DNA of 64,000 nucleotides from Flavobacterium algicola. GTDB lineage: Bacteria > Bacteroidota > Bacteroidia > Flavobacteriales > Flavobacteriaceae. The stretch lies in assembly GCF_022399565.1 (NCBI RefSeq), contig NZ_JAJTUT010000001.1, positions 558,001 through 622,000 of the forward strand, read 5' to 3'. This document shows, piece by piece, positions 10,693 through 20,755 of the stretch. The position numbers were made by a program, and so were the translations under genes. The first letter of the stretch is position 1. Each line of letters begins with the position of its first letter. The notes under the pieces are model-generated. The model did no database searches. It had not been told where the DNA came from and saw only the letters and a list, made by a program, of their open reading frames with translations.

Positions 10693-10727
10693 AGACTCTC
10701 TTTTTTAAGGGAGTCTTTTTTTTTTTT
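10693..10727 (+). terminator. Rho-independent terminator of the glp operon
   Basis: A 10 bp stem (AGACTCTCTT with AAGGGAGTCT, one G-U pair) and a short T loop are followed by a run of eleven T residues, 25 bp after the last gene of the operon. Confidence 0.8.
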
Positions 10728-10814
10728 GTTCATTGTACAAAACATGCTTTTATTCCTTGCCAAATGAATTATGTGCACATAAACTAAAATACTGTTAAAT
10801 CTCTTACTGCCATC

Positions 10815-10846
10815 TTGTCATAATGTTTCAAATAATTGTACCTTTG
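10815..10846 (+). promoter_or_regulatory. miaB promoter (TTG-N21-TACCTTTG)
   Basis: The -33 element TTG at 10815-10817 and the -7 element TACCTTTG at 10839-10846 are separated by 21 bp, a very good match to the Bacteroidetes consensus, with a predicted leader of about 30 nt. Confidence 0.65.
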
Positions 10847-10880
10847 CAAACTTATTAAAACACACTTCTGAAAGTGACTT

Positions 10881-12326
10881 ATGGAAAAGATTATTGATGA
10901 AAACAAACAAGGCGAAAGTCTCGTTTTAGAAAATAAACCAGAAAACACAAAAAAACTATTTATCGAAAGTTATGGTTGCGCCATGAATTTTTCGGACAGT
11001 GAAATTGTGGCTTCAATTTTAGCCGGTAACGGATATAATACTACTCAAATATTAGAAGAAGCAGATCTTGTTCTAGTCAATACTTGCTCGATTCGTGACA
11101 AGGCCGAGCAGACAATTCGCAAGCGTTTAGAGAAATACAATGCAGTAAAACGCATTAACTCTAAAATGAAAGTAGGCGTTTTGGGCTGTATGGCAGAACG
11201 TTTGAAAGAGAAATTTCTTGACGAAGAGAAAATAGTTGATCTTGTTGTAGGACCAGATGCCTACAAGGATTTACCCAATTTATTAAGTGAGGTTGAAGAG
11301 GGTCGTGACGCTATAAATGTTATTTTATCTAAAGATGAAACATATGGTGACATCTCCCCTGTTCGATTAATGAGTAACGGAATCACAGCTCTAGTCTCTA
11401 TCACCCGTGGTTGTGACAATATGTGTACTTTTTGCGTTGTCCCTTTTACACGTGGTCGTGAACGCAGTCGCGAGCCTCAAAGTATCATGAAGGAAATTCA
11501 GGATTTATGGGACAAAGGCTTTAAGGAAATCACACTTCTAGGACAAAATGTTGATAGCTACTTATGGTACGGTGGCGGATTGAAAAAAGATTTTGATAAC
11601 GCTTCAGAAATGCAAAAAGCAACTGCAGTTGATTTTGATCAGTTACTAGAAATGGTTGCAATTGGTTTCCCTAAAATGCGCATTCGATTCTCAACTTCTA
11701 ATCCACAAGATATGCATGAAAGTGTATTGCACGTAATTGCAAAACACGCTAATATTTGCAAACATATACACTTACCCGTCCAATCTGGTAGCAACCGCAT
11801 TTTGAAAGAAATGAATCGCTTGCATACGCGTGAAGAGTACATGATCTTGATTGATAAAATTAGAACTATAATTCCAGACTGTGCTATATCTCAAGATATG
11901 ATCGCTGGATTCCCTACAGAAACAGAAGAAGATCATCAAGATACGATGAGCTTGATGGAATATGTAAAATACAATTTTGGGTACATGTATTCGTATTCAG
12001 AGCGTCCTGGAACTTTAGCAGGAAGAAAGATGGAAGATGATGTTTTAGAAACAACCAAAGCGAGACGCCTGCAAGAGATTGTAGATTTACAGCAAAAGCA
12101 TGCTTGGTTTCGCTCGGAAGAATTTATTGGTAAGACAGTAGAGGTTTTAATCGAAAAAGTTTCTAAGAAATCTAAAGAAGAATTCTCGGGTAGAAATTCT
12201 CAAAGCATTACCGTTGTATTCCCAAAACAAGATTATAAAATTGGAGAGTTTGTAAATGTAAAAATCACAAGCTGTACGAGCGGAACTTTAAAAGGAGAAG
12301 CGATAGGATATTCTGAGATGAATTAA
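10881..12326 (+). CDS. miaB: tRNA-2-methylthio-N6-dimethylallyladenosine synthase MiaB
   Basis: A 481-residue radical-SAM methylthiotransferase that adds the 2-methylthio group to i6A37 of tRNAs reading UNN codons. The N-terminal cluster Cys residues are C33 (SYGCAMN), C69 (NTCSIRD) and C103 (GCMAER). The radical-SAM CxxxCxxC motif is C178, C182 and C185 (GCDNMCTFC). A TRAM domain occupies roughly the last 65 residues. Length is typical for Bacteroidetes MiaB. It has its own promoter and heads a run of plus-strand genes that continues to secG. Confidence 0.97.
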   Translation: MEKIIDENKQGESLVLENKPENTKKLFIESYGCAMNFSDSEIVASILAGNGYNTTQILEEADLVLVNTCSIRDKAEQTIRKRLEKYNAVKRINSKMKVGVLGCMAERLKEKFLDEEKIVDLVVGPDAYKDLPNLLSEVEEGRDAINVILSKDETYGDISPVRLMSNGITALVSITRGCDNMCTFCVVPFTRGRERSREPQSIMKEIQDLWDKGFKEITLLGQNVDSYLWYGGGLKKDFDNASEMQKATAVDFDQLLEMVAIGFPKMRIRFSTSNPQDMHESVLHVIAKHANICKHIHLPVQSGSNRILKEMNRLHTREEYMILIDKIRTIIPDCAISQDMIAGFPTETEEDHQDTMSLMEYVKYNFGYMYSYSERPGTLAGRKMEDDVLETTKARRLQEIVDLQQKHAWFRSEEFIGKTVEVLIEKVSKKSKEEFSGRNSQSITVVFPKQDYKIGEFVNVKITSCTSGTLKGEAIGYSEMN

Positions 12327-12431
12327 TTTAATTTAATCATTACGATTAGAATTCATCAGAGTAAGTAATTTGATATTGCAAATTAAAGTTAGTAACAATT
12401 GCACTTTTTACTAAATCAAAAGAAAATAAAA

Positions 12432-12572
12432 ATGACAAAAAAACAAATACTCATTGTAATCGCAACCTTTCTATTTGGTTTTGGATCAGCTTTTTTCGTT
12501 ATAAAGACATTTTTCCCTAAACAAAAAGTAGAAAACGTTAAAAATAAAGAAGTTAAACCATTAGCAGAATAA
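12432..12572 (+). CDS. 46-residue single-pass membrane peptide
   Basis: An ATG-initiated frame of 46 residues. It opens with MTKKQ, has one hydrophobic helix (about residues 6-24, ILIVIATFLFGFGSAFFV) and ends with a short Lys/Glu-rich tail. It lies 105 bp after miaB and 51 bp before the sigma-54 activator on the same strand. The N-in, positively charged start followed by a hydrophobic core and charged tail looks like a real small membrane protein, although a random AT-rich frame cannot be fully excluded. Function unknown. Confidence 0.55.
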   Translation: MTKKQILIVIATFLFGFGSAFFVIKTFFPKQKVENVKNKEVKPLAE

Positions 12573-12623
12573 TTCATTTACAACCTGAAATTTTAAGCTA
12601 AGAAAACTTTAAACAAAACAAAC

Positions 12624-13880
12624 ATGGAGTCAGTCCAAAATATAAAACAACGCTTTGAGATTATTGGTAATGAACCAAAGCTCAATCGTGCCATAGAAAA
12701 AGCCATTCAAGTTGCCCCTACCGATATTTCAGTTTTGGTAGTTGGAGAAAGTGGTGTAGGTAAAGAAAGTATTCCGAAAATTATTCACTCTCTGTCACAC
12801 CGTAAACACGGTAAATACATTGCTGTTAACTGTGGCGCCATTCCGGAAGGAACAATTGACAGTGAACTTTTTGGGCATGAGAAAGGTGCATTTACAGGTG
12901 CAACGAGTACACGTGAAGGATATTTTGAAGTGGCCAATGGTGGAACTATATTTTTGGATGAAGTTGGTGAATTACCTCTTACAACCCAAGTACGTTTGCT
13001 AAGAATTTTAGAGAACGGAGAGTTTTTGAAGGTAGGATCTTCACAAGTGCAAAAAACCGATGTCCGTATCGTTGCAGCAACCAATGTGAATTTGTTTGAT
13101 GCTATTCAAAAAGGGAAATTTCGTGAAGACTTGTACTATCGTTTGAGCACAGTCGATATCGTATTACCTCCTCTGAGAGAAAGAAAAGACGACATTCACT
13201 TACTTTTTAGAAAATTTGCAGCAGATTTTGCTCATAAATATAAAATGCCTCCTTTAAAATTAGATGATAGCGCTATACAATTATTGCAAAAATTTAGATG
13301 GAGTGGTAATATCCGTCAGTTGCGAAATGTAGCTGAACAGATATCTGTATTGGAGACCAATCGCGAAATCAACGGATCTATACTAAATTCTTATTTACCA
13401 GACGAAGGCTCAAATTTGCCTTCGGTTATTAATGAAAAAAAGGCAGAAAGCGATTTTAGCACCGAAAGAGATATTTTATACAAAGTACTCTTTGATATGA
13501 AAAGTGACCTTAATGATTTAAAGAAGCTCACTTTGGAATTAATGAAGAACGGAACTGCTAAAGCGCAAGATATCAATCCAAATTTGATTCAGAAAATTTA
13601 CGGATCACAAGAAGATGATAGCGAAATTGATTTTGAAGAAAGACCTAGTACTGCATTAATAGCCAGTAAAAAACCAGACAATCAATACGATGAGCCCGAA
13701 GACAGTTACCTTTATACTGAAACTATCGAGGAGGAAGAAGTGTTGCGACTGGAGCAAAAAGAAATTGAAATGATTAAGAAATCTTTAGAAAAAAACAAAG
13801 GCAAACGTAAAGCAGCAGCCGAAGAACTTGGAATCTCTGAGCGTACACTATATCGTAAAATCAAACAATTTGATTTGTAA
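12624..13880 (+). CDS. Sigma-54-dependent Fis-type transcriptional activator without a receiver domain
   Basis: A 418-residue AAA+ enhancer-binding protein. Walker A GESGVGKES is at residues 41-49, the sigma-54-contacting loop GAFTGA at 88-93 and Walker B GGTIFLDEVGE at 106-116. A Fis-type helix-turn-helix (about 390-418, ending RTLYRKIKQF) lies at the C-terminus. The AAA+ domain begins almost at the N-terminus, so there is no receiver, GAF or PAS input domain. The stretch between AAA+ and HTH (about 270-385) is long, Glu/Asp-rich and of unknown role. It sits between miaB and lptE in a block that encodes envelope functions. Promoters it acts on cannot be assigned from this window. Confidence 0.93.
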   Translation: MESVQNIKQRFEIIGNEPKLNRAIEKAIQVAPTDISVLVVGESGVGKESIPKIIHSLSHRKHGKYIAVNCGAIPEGTIDSELFGHEKGAFTGATSTREGYFEVANGGTIFLDEVGELPLTTQVRLLRILENGEFLKVGSSQVQKTDVRIVAATNVNLFDAIQKGKFREDLYYRLSTVDIVLPPLRERKDDIHLLFRKFAADFAHKYKMPPLKLDDSAIQLLQKFRWSGNIRQLRNVAEQISVLETNREINGSILNSYLPDEGSNLPSVINEKKAESDFSTERDILYKVLFDMKSDLNDLKKLTLELMKNGTAKAQDINPNLIQKIYGSQEDDSEIDFEERPSTALIASKKPDNQYDEPEDSYLYTETIEEEEVLRLEQKEIEMIKKSLEKNKGKRKAAAEELGISERTLYRKIKQFDL

Positions 13881-13891
13881 CTAAGAAGCCT

Positions 13892-13925
13892 TTGTGCTAA
13901 TCCAATTTGATTTTTCATACCTTTG
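13892..13925 (+). promoter_or_regulatory. Candidate promoter for lptE operon (TTG-N23-TACCTTTG)
   Basis: TTG at 13892-13894 and TACCTTTG at 13918-13925 are 23 bp apart, at the upper end of the usual spacing. This would give a long leader (about 120 nt) that carries a hairpin at 13984-14024. Confidence 0.45.
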
Positions 13926-13983
13926 AAATCCTATTTGGTTACATAAGAGTAAGAAATCACAATAGAACAAACAGTATACTATC

Positions 13984-14024
13984 TTATCTAAGGCTGGATC
14001 AACTATCTGAGTCCTTTTAGATAA
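13984..14024 (+). other. Hairpin in the lptE leader
   Basis: TTATCTAAGG (13984-13993) can pair with CCTTTTAGATAA (14013-14024), with a 2-nt bulge, enclosing a 19-nt loop. It is followed by AATAAAAAAG rather than a T-run, so it is not a classical terminator. It lies 23 bp before the lptE start and may influence lptE expression. Confidence 0.35.
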
Positions 14025-14047
14025 AATAAAAAAGACACTAATTAACA

Positions 14048-14551
14048 ATGAAGAAAATAACTTTTTTTATAGCAATCATCTGCATTTTCAGCTTCAGTAG
14101 TTGCTCTGTTTATAATTTTACTGGTACAGGTAAAATAGACGCAAAAACATATCAAGTTAATTTTTTCCCGAACAATGCCGATTTGATTGAGCCGGGAATA
14201 GACCGTACTTTTACTTTGACGCTACAAGAAATTATTCAAAATCAAACCAATTTAAATTTGGTCAAAAATGGAGGAGATTTAACGTACGAAGGAGAAATTG
14301 TTGACTACAGAATAAGCCCGATGACTGCTACGGCAGATCAACAAGCTTCTCAAAATAGATTGAAAATCCGAATTAATGTTCGCTTTATCAACAAAAAGAA
14401 AGAAGCCGATAATTTTGAAAAACCTTTTGAGTTTTACTACGATTATCCTGCTACAACGCAACTTACAGGAACTACAAGAACTGCAGCCTTAGATGAAATA
14501 TTTGAAAGAATAACACAAGATATCTTTAACGCCTCACTAGCAAAATGGTAA
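14048..14551 (+). CDS. lptE: LPS-assembly lipoprotein LptE (Bacteroidetes type)
   Basis: A 167-residue lipoprotein with lipobox FSSC (acylated Cys19). The body resembles Bacteroidetes LptE: an early VYNFTGTGKID, the segment FFPNNADLIEPG, and a C-terminal ALDEIFERITQDIFNASLAKW helix. LptE plugs the LptD barrel and delivers lipopolysaccharide to the outer leaflet of the outer membrane. It follows the sigma-54 activator by 167 bp and precedes the TPR-like gene by 37 bp, an arrangement common in flavobacteria. Confidence 0.9.
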   Translation: MKKITFFIAIICIFSFSSCSVYNFTGTGKIDAKTYQVNFFPNNADLIEPGIDRTFTLTLQEIIQNQTNLNLVKNGGDLTYEGEIVDYRISPMTATADQQASQNRLKIRINVRFINKKKEADNFEKPFEFYYDYPATTQLTGTTRTAALDEIFERITQDIFNASLAKW

Positions 14552-14588
14552 ATCATTTCGTTTCTATCGAACGAAAGAACTAAGTCTT

Positions 14589-15428
14589 ATGAATATAATT
14601 GATTACACCTATTTAATAAACAGTCCTCACTTAATTGCAGAGAAACAAACACTAGCACTAGAGGGTGTACTAGATGAGTTTCCCTATTTTCAAAGTGCGC
14701 GTGCTTTACGGTTAAAAGGTTTGTATACCCAAAATAGCTTTAAGTACAATTTTGCTTTAAAAGTTACTGCAGCACATACTACAGACAGAACAGTATTGTT
14801 TGATTTCATTACTTCTGATTCCTTTACAGCTATCCAACGTGATTTGTTCGATAAAAAAGCAGCAGAATTATTAAACATAACAGTAATTGATAGCGAAATT
14901 TTAGTAGTTGATAGACCTGCGACTTCTAAGCTTGAAGACTCGATCATCAGCACGATTAAAGAGGCATCTCCTGAACCCACTGAAAAAGCAGCACATTCTA
15001 TTGAAGAGAAATTGGAGCTGGGTGCACCATTAGACTTTTCGAGAACAGAAAAACACTCTTTTCAAGAATGGTTAAAGCTCTCAAGAACACAACCAATTAT
15101 TAGGGAAGAAGATCAAAAAACGATTGAGCCAGTTGTAGAACTTGATCCTGAAAAACAGAAAAAAGCCGCCATTATTGATAAGTTCATCGAGACAAGTCCA
15201 AGAATTTCACCAGTCAAACAAGGGGGCACTCCTATTGTTCATATTGATATAAATAAAGAAGATCACTCCTACCTAATGACAGAGACTTTAGCGAAAGTTT
15301 ATCTGGAACAAAAAAAATATCTAAAAGCGATCCAAGCATACGAAATATTAATTTTGAAATATCCAGAAAAAAGTAGTTTCTTTGCAGACCGAATCGCAGA
15401 TATAAAACTTTTACAACAAAATAATTAA
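14589..15428 (+). CDS. Tetratricopeptide-like protein between lptE and secG
   Basis: A 279-residue protein without signal peptide or membrane segment. The N-terminal 90 residues are a helical conserved block (beginning MNIIDYTYLINSPHLI). A low-complexity charged middle (about 115-215) follows. The C-terminal 55 residues contain one clear TPR-like helix pair (LAKVYLEQKKYLKAIQAYE and LKYPEKSSFFADRI). It ends 7 bp before secG, so the two genes are co-transcribed. The function is unknown; a scaffold role in the envelope-biogenesis operon is a guess from context. Confidence 0.8.
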   Translation: MNIIDYTYLINSPHLIAEKQTLALEGVLDEFPYFQSARALRLKGLYTQNSFKYNFALKVTAAHTTDRTVLFDFITSDSFTAIQRDLFDKKAAELLNITVIDSEILVVDRPATSKLEDSIISTIKEASPEPTEKAAHSIEEKLELGAPLDFSRTEKHSFQEWLKLSRTQPIIREEDQKTIEPVVELDPEKQKKAAIIDKFIETSPRISPVKQGGTPIVHIDINKEDHSYLMTETLAKVYLEQKKYLKAIQAYEILILKYPEKSSFFADRIADIKLLQQNN

Positions 15429-15435
15429 ACATACA

Positions 15436-15756
15436 ATGAGCACATTTTCAATTTTTTTAGTTTTAATCACAATAGTTTGCTTTCTATTGATTGTAGTAAT
15501 CATGGTTCAAAACCCTAAAGGTGGTGGATTATCTTCTACATTAGGTGGATCTACACAAATGGGTGGTGTACAAAAGACGACTGACTTTTTAGACAAAAGT
15601 ACTTGGACACTTGCAACAATCTTAATTGCATTAATCCTATTATCTACTTTAAGTTTTACAGGAACTTTGAGTGATACTGATTCTAAAATCATTGATAACA
15701 CAACTCCAGCTGCTCCAGCTCCAGTTGAAAACGCTCCAGTAAGTCCAGCAAAATAA
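15436..15756 (+). CDS. secG: Protein translocase subunit SecG
   Basis: A 106-residue inner-membrane protein with two membrane spans (about residues 4-24 and 54-74). The conserved cytoplasmic loop MVQNPKGGGLSSTLGG is characteristic of SecG. An Ala/Pro-rich C-terminal tail follows. SecG helps the SecYEG channel cycle during SecA-driven export. It is the last gene of the lptE run and is followed by a strong hairpin terminator. Confidence 0.94.
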   Translation: MSTFSIFLVLITIVCFLLIVVIMVQNPKGGGLSSTLGGSTQMGGVQKTTDFLDKSTWTLATILIALILLSTLSFTGTLSDTDSKIIDNTTPAAPAPVENAPVSPAK

Positions 15757-15780
15757 TTTAGTTGCACTTTCAAAAAAAAC

Positions 15781-15814
15781 AAAAATGCCAGCTTGTCAAA
15801 GCTGGCATTTTTTA
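15781..15814. terminator. Strong terminator after secG
   Basis: A perfect 14 bp stem, AAAAATGCCAGCTT (15781-15794) and its complement (15799-15812), closes a 4-nt loop and is followed by T residues, 25 bp after the secG stop. Confidence 0.9.
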
Positions 15815-15823
15815 TAGGTAAAA

Positions 15824-15854
15824 TTGTCAGGAAAAATGGACTGGCATAGTTTCT
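15824..15854 (+). promoter_or_regulatory. Candidate groESL promoter (TTG-N20-TAGTTTCT)
   Basis: TTG at 15824-15826 and TAGTTTCT at 15847-15854 with 20 bp between them approximate the TTG/TAnnTTTG consensus (last two bases differ). No CIRCE repeat was seen between 15815 and the groES start. Confidence 0.4.
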
Positions 15855-15906
15855 GAAACATAAGTACTATCATTCGAATATTTAACTTTAAAAATAAATA
15901 AAAATC

Positions 15907-16182
15907 ATGGCATTAAACATTAAACCACTTTCAGACAGAGTTCTTATTGAGCCAGTAGCAGCTGAAACAAAAACTGCGTCAGGAATTTTTATTCCAGATA
16001 CCGCCAAAGAAAAACCACAAAAAGGAACTGTTGTAGCTGTTGGAAATGGCACAAAAGATCATGCAATGACTGTAAAAATCGGAGACACTGTGCTTTACGG
16101 AAAATATGCTGGTACTGAACTAAAATTAGAAGGTACTGACTATTTAATTATGAGAGAAGATGATATTCTTGCAATAATCTAA
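15907..16182 (+). CDS. groS: Co-chaperonin GroES
   Basis: A 91-residue Cpn10 protein that forms the heptameric lid of the GroEL folding chamber. The N-terminal signature [26 protein letters not shown] and the mobile-loop region are normal. The C-terminal [17 protein letters not shown] closes the beta-barrel. It precedes groEL by an unusually long 135 bp spacer that carries heptamer repeats. Confidence 0.97.
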   Translation: MALNIKPLSDRVLIEPVAAETKTASGIFIPDTAKEKPQKGTVVAVGNGTKDHAMTVKIGDTVLYGKYAGTELKLEGTDYLIMREDDILAII

Positions 16183-16189
16183 TAATAAT

Positions 16190-16309
16190 GCTTTTGGCTA
16201 GTAGCTATTAGCTCAAAAAAAACAGAATTTAATAATTAATAATATATTTTGGTTATTGCTTTAAAAGGTACTCACAATCCTAAAAGCCAAAAGCCAAAAG
16301 TTAAAAGCT
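16190..16309. repeat. Inverted and heptanucleotide repeats in the groES-groEL spacer
   Basis: GCTTTTGGCT at 16190-16199 is the exact reverse complement of AGCCAAAAGC at 16285-16294. The second arm lies in a tandem array of four 7-bp units (AAAAGCC, AAAAGCC, AAAAGTT, AAAAGCT; 16282-16309) that stops 8 bp before the groEL start. The arms could form a long-range stem in the bicistronic mRNA. Confidence 0.6.
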
Positions 16310-16311
16310 AA

Positions 16312-17946
<1,635 letters not shown>

Positions 17947-17970
17947 TTCTTAGAATACATAAAATATCTA

Positions 17971-18004
17971 AAAATCCGTTCATTAATATGAACGGATTTT
18001 TTTT
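17971..18004. terminator. groEL terminator
   Basis: A 13 bp perfect stem, AAAATCCGTTCAT (17971-17983) and ATGAACGGATTTT (17988-18000), is followed by a T-run, 24 bp after groEL. Confidence 0.9.
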
Positions 18005-18210
18005 GTCCCCCCATTAAACTATTTACCCAAAGTAGCATCTAACTTAGCATGTTAAACAGAATTTGTATTAACACAATTTATCTTAAAACAAACAATAGCG
18101 ATTAATTTATAATTATTGAGCTATAATTTATTAAGAGTAATCTAATTAGTACTTAAATTTACTATACCAACAAACTGTCTTTACCCTAACCAATTAATCC
18201 ATTTTCTTAA

Positions 18211-20565
18211 ATGAGAATAAAACTAACCACCATCAGCTTTTTATTTTTTGTCGCCTCATTTGCGCAAACCAATATTAATCAAGAAAAAATAAAAAGTTCA
18301 ATTGAAAATTATTTTCAGTACGATAGAGAGAATATTCATGTCCAATTTAGCAAAGACACCTATGTTGCCAATGAATTCATTGGATTCAAAGGATATGTTT
18401 ACAGCAAAAATTATAGCAAACCTCATCCCTACACTACCAACGTTCAACTAGTCATTTATGATAACCAAGAGCAAATTGTTCAAAAACAGCTCTTATATAC
18501 CAAGAACGGAACTTTTACTGGAGGATTTTTGCTAAACGATACTTTCAAGCCAGGACGTTATCATTTTCATTTTTATACCAATTGGATGAACAATTTTAAA
18601 GAAGATGACTCATTCACGCAAGAAATCGAAATAATCAGCAAAACGGAACCTTTTTATTTAAAAAGCAATGAGCCCGATTTTAAAACTGCTAAAGTCACTA
18701 TATATCCAGAAGCTGAAAAAATAATTGATGGCCTGGTAAATGGTGTCGGAATATCTTTGACCGACTGCAACCAAAAAGGAATGGAAAATCAAGAAATTAC
18801 TGTTTTTGATTCTAAATCAAATGAAATAACAAAATTCAATACAGACAAAAATGGTAATGGCCGTTTTTTCTTTGTACCAGATCGAAATGAAAGCTATACA
18901 TTAAAAATTAAATCTGAAAAAATTACTCTCTCTGAATCGCTACCTAAGGCGGTTGAGTCAGGAATTATTATAAGCTACAACAATAATCTTCCAAAGAACA
19001 TTCTAGCCGTTGCTATCAAAACAAATGAAGCAGGAATGGAAATAAATAAAGGAAAGAAATTTATTATCGTGCTGCAACAAGATGTTAAATCCGTACAAAA
19101 AGAATTTAGTTTTAAAGATGGAGAAAATGAAGTGGTACTCTACTTTGATAAACAATATTTATCTAACGGAGTAAATAGTATTCGCTTGATAGATGAAAAC
19201 CTAAATGAAATATGCGAAAGGCTAGTCTATCATTATGGAAGTGATGAGCAAAAGAGCGCACTTGAAGCTAAGTCGATTGCTAATGATAGTATTCAGCTAA
19301 CTGGTACTAGCAGCTACAAACAAGGAAATATAAGCATAAGTGTATTGCCTGATGAAACGGTGAGCGCAACAGTAAAAAATTCTATTTTTGGTAGTTTCTA
19401 CCTCAACTCCTATTTAGAAAATCCAGTAAAAAATAATTATTCATATTTTGATATCCAAAACAAGTCAAAAAAACAAGAGATGGAAGCCTTGATGTTTAAT
19501 CAAAATCACAGCAAATTTAGATGGAAAAATATTGTAGCACCACTTACTAAAAATAATTATACATTTAATACAGGAGTTACCATTAGAGGTAAAATAGACA
19601 AACAAAGTAATAATTCTGAAAATAAAATTACGTTAATCTCACTAAAAGATAATCTTTATGAGGTAACAAATGTTGATGCGAATAATAATTTTAAGTTCGA
19701 AAATTTTTATGCGCAAGATTCTACTACTTATATTGTTCAAATGAATAATGCTAAAAACATAACTAAGTTTACCAATATGGATACGAGTGTTTTAAATTTC
19801 GAAAAAAAATTCGCTCTACCCCTACATCTTAACTTAGATCTTTGTCCTGTAGAGAAGAAACCTGAGAATCTTTTTACCTTTACAGCCCCAATGTTTGACG
19901 ATACAACGATAAACCTTGAAAGTGTTGCGATAAACAACAACTTTAAAAAAGAACAATTAACCCATTTGGGTGATATGAGCGCAATGGCAGATGGTTATAA
20001 AATGGGAGAAAGCGACTTCGGTAGTTTATTGGACTTTCTTACTATGCATGGCTATAGATCAGGACTTAATCCCGAAGACAATACTGTTTACATAACAAGT
20101 AATCGAGGAACAATTAATAACTCTACTCCTTCAATTTTTATTGACAACATTTTCCAATATGACTTGAATATCTTATTTGGTATGACGCTAAGTCAAATCG
20201 ATGAAATTTACATAGACAAAACTAGTATGTCTGATACCGGATTGGCATCGGGATCAGGTACTATCAAAATATTTTTAAAAGCTGGTGGTGCTGGAAATAA
20301 TTTTTTCAAAACCAAACACAACACTATGATTGTTACCAATGGTTTTACAAAATCAATCGACTTTGTAAGTACGACATTCGAAACACAAAAGGAATATTTT
20401 TACTTTGGAACTCTAAACTGGACTCCAACAATAATCATTAATGACAATTCTAATTTTAAAATTAAATTTCCAAAAACGAGTCAATCAAAAATTAATGTGC
20501 TGATAGAAGGTTTTACTCCAGAAGGCGCTTTAATTTCTGAATTTCAAAAAATACCTGTTCAGTAA
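18211..20565 (+). CDS. Large secreted MG2-like protein with a C-terminal TonB-plug-like domain
   Basis: A 784-residue protein with a Sec signal peptide (cleavage near FAQT, residue 18-19). The segment at about 40-150 resembles the MG2 domain of alpha-2-macroglobulin-like proteins (pattern VQFSKDTYVANEFIGFKGYV and the later KPGRYHFHFYTNW). The middle has Ig-like beta-rich stretches. The region about 600-700 resembles a TonB-receptor plug (PSIFIDNIFQ, LSQIDEIYIDK and SGSGTIKIF), but no beta-barrel follows. Bacteroidetes encode many such surface or periplasmic proteins of unknown role. It stands alone between groEL and phoD, bounded by terminators on both sides. Confidence 0.7.
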   Translation: MRIKLTTISFLFFVASFAQTNINQEKIKSSIENYFQYDRENIHVQFSKDTYVANEFIGFKGYVYSKNYSKPHPYTTNVQLVIYDNQEQIVQKQLLYTKNGTFTGGFLLNDTFKPGRYHFHFYTNWMNNFKEDDSFTQEIEIISKTEPFYLKSNEPDFKTAKVTIYPEAEKIIDGLVNGVGISLTDCNQKGMENQEITVFDSKSNEITKFNTDKNGNGRFFFVPDRNESYTLKIKSEKITLSESLPKAVESGIIISYNNNLPKNILAVAIKTNEAGMEINKGKKFIIVLQQDVKSVQKEFSFKDGENEVVLYFDKQYLSNGVNSIRLIDENLNEICERLVYHYGSDEQKSALEAKSIANDSIQLTGTSSYKQGNISISVLPDETVSATVKNSIFGSFYLNSYLENPVKNNYSYFDIQNKSKKQEMEALMFNQNHSKFRWKNIVAPLTKNNYTFNTGVTIRGKIDKQSNNSENKITLISLKDNLYEVTNVDANNNFKFENFYAQDSTTYIVQMNNAKNITKFTNMDTSVLNFEKKFALPLHLNLDLCPVEKKPENLFTFTAPMFDDTTINLESVAINNNFKKEQLTHLGDMSAMADGYKMGESDFGSLLDFLTMHGYRSGLNPEDNTVYITSNRGTINNSTPSIFIDNIFQYDLNILFGMTLSQIDEIYIDKTSMSDTGLASGSGTIKIFLKAGGAGNNFFKTKHNTMIVTNGFTKSIDFVSTTFETQKEYFYFGTLNWTPTIIINDNSNFKIKFPKTSQSKINVLIEGFTPEGALISEFQKIPVQ

Positions 20566-20585
20566 AAATAGGAACATATTAAATC

Positions 20586-20619
20586 GCCCCAAATAACATT
20601 AGCTTATTTGGGGCTTTTT
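20586..20619 (+). terminator. Terminator after the MG2-like gene
   Basis: An 11 bp stem, GCCCCAAATAA (20586-20596) and TTATTTGGGGC (20604-20614), is followed by five T residues. Confidence 0.88.
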
Positions 20620-20755
20620 CAAAATATTGGTAAATATTTCTCACGATTCTTAATCTTAGTAACATAAAAATTACGCTACATTGACATTAAAATAAAGCTA
20701 TAATAACTTTCACCTTTCATGAAATGCGCAAATTTGACAAAAATCAAAACAAGTC

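Noticed and set aside
15815..15906. CIRCE-type heat-shock operator before groES
   Set aside because: The inverted repeat TTAGCACTC-N9-GAGTGCTAA was not found, so HrcA control is not supported.
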